Assembly: GCA_017935505.1 (NCBI GenBank)
Contig: JAGBHM010000026.1
Span: 1 to 64,000 of the forward strand
Source of the DNA: Bacteroidales bacterium
Lineage (GTDB): Bacteria > Bacteroidota > Bacteroidia > Bacteroidales > UBA932
Length of the DNA: 64,000 nt
Direction of reading: 5' to 3'
The notes under the pieces are model-generated. The model saw only the letters and a list, made by a program, of their open reading frames with translations, ran no database searches and had not been told where the DNA came from. The translations under genes were made by a program, and so were the position numbers. Shown piece after piece: positions 63,631 to 64,000 of this stretch (positions within the stretch are counted from its first letter, which is position 1; each line of letters opens with the position of its first letter).

Positions 63631-64000
63631 ATGAGAAAATCGAAGCCTAAAAAGAGGATTCTACTTCCTGATCCGAAATTTCACGATGTAATGGTTACCC
63701 GTTTCGTGAATAATTTGATGTTGCAGGGTAAGAAGAGTATCGCTTATGCTATTTTTTACGATTCAATCGACATGATTGGCGAGAAGATGAAAGATTCTGA
63801 CAAGGCTCCAATAGAAATCTGGAAAAAAGCTCTTGAGAATGTAACCCCACAAGTTGAGGTAAAAAGCCGCAGAGTGGGTGGTGCAAACTTCCAGGTTCCT
63901 ACTGAGGTGCGTCCTGAAAGAAAGATTTCGCTTTCTATGAAGAACATGATTCTTTATGCTCGCAAACGTTCAGGCCGCTCAATGGCTGAAAAATTAGCTG
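63631..64000 (+). CDS. rpsG: 30S ribosomal protein S7 (partial, cut by window edge)
   Basis: 123 codons are visible, starting [17 protein letters not shown] and running through [19 protein letters not shown], the conserved rRNA-binding loop. S7 organises the 3' domain of 16S rRNA. It follows rpsL by 29 bp, as in str operons. The C-terminus lies outside the window. Confidence 0.96.
   Translation, partial: MRKSKPKKRILLPDPKFHDVMVTRFVNNLMLQGKKSIAYAIFYDSIDMIGEKMKDSDKAPIEIWKKALENVTPQVEVKSRRVGGANFQVPTEVRPERKISLSMKNMILYARKRSGRSMAEKLA

Noticed and set aside
1-64000. CRISPR array, insertion sequence or prophage
   Set aside because: No regularly spaced repeats, transposase, integrase or phage structural genes were seen on either strand.

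Overview
The window is an ordinary-looking chromosomal segment of a Bacteroidota bacterium, most likely order Bacteroidales. The evidence is the gene set (class III fructose-1,6-bisphosphatase, SecD-SecF fusion, DUF4249 and DUF2723 proteins, an eIF1/SUI1 homologue, a TPR-transmembrane-HTH regulator, FloA/NfeD) and the promoters. About twenty intergenic TAnnTTTG boxes, several with a TTTG-like element 19-21 bp upstream, match the Bacteroides -7/-33 promoter. Ribosome-binding sites are weak or absent, as in this phylum. The genus cannot be fixed from this sequence. The peptidases, tryptophanase and citrulline/ornithine catabolic genes suggest a metabolism geared to peptides and amino acids. No insertion sequence, prophage, CRISPR array or rRNA operon was seen.

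Layout. Positions 158-6762 hold the most accessory-looking region: a ThiL-like protein that has lost its catalytic motifs, then a TonB-dependent receptor, a DUF4249 lipoprotein, a C10 (streptopain-type) cysteine protease lipoprotein and an unrecognised lipoprotein, all on the plus strand and AT-rich. Positions 6778-20000 are housekeeping: dnaE, gpmI, rnr, an M28 peptidase, tnaA and secDF. Positions 20123-23427 form an envelope operon of a propeller/SPOR protein with nfeD and floA, followed by tRNA-Ser(GCT). Positions 23700-27260 carry two thioredoxin-fold proteins, tRNA-Pro(TGG) and a Na/phosphate symporter. Positions 27393-40350 hold an outer-membrane gluzincin, a fused acyltransferase for amino-acid lipids, uvrC, a C-terminal processing protease, rdgB-recO, a GH3-family enzyme and a membrane-tethered regulator.

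Positions 40585-49401 contain a DUF2723 membrane protein, then SUI1-DUF4271-hemD-rnpA-yidD, a U32 protein, a prenyl synthase and rsgA. Positions 49426-57652 contain a MATE exporter, a tricorn-like protease, fbp and an AAE-type transporter. Positions 57671-63100 hold ctlX-rocD (citrulline to ornithine to glutamate semialdehyde), purT and a YfcC transporter. The window ends in the str operon (rpsL, then rpsG cut by the edge).

Best leads: (1) the TonB receptor/DUF4249/C10 protease/lipoprotein cluster, which looks like a coupled surface proteolysis and uptake system; (2) the ThiL-like pseudoenzyme just upstream of it; (3) a candidate small RNA of about 75 nt at 40386-40461 with its own promoter and a UUCG-capped terminator; (4) a thioredoxin-like protein with the nucleophilic cysteine replaced; (5) the propeller/SPOR protein coupled to NfeD-FloA; (6) possible mutually exclusive hairpins in the rpsL leader. 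All functional statements rest on reading motifs and known families; no searches were run.
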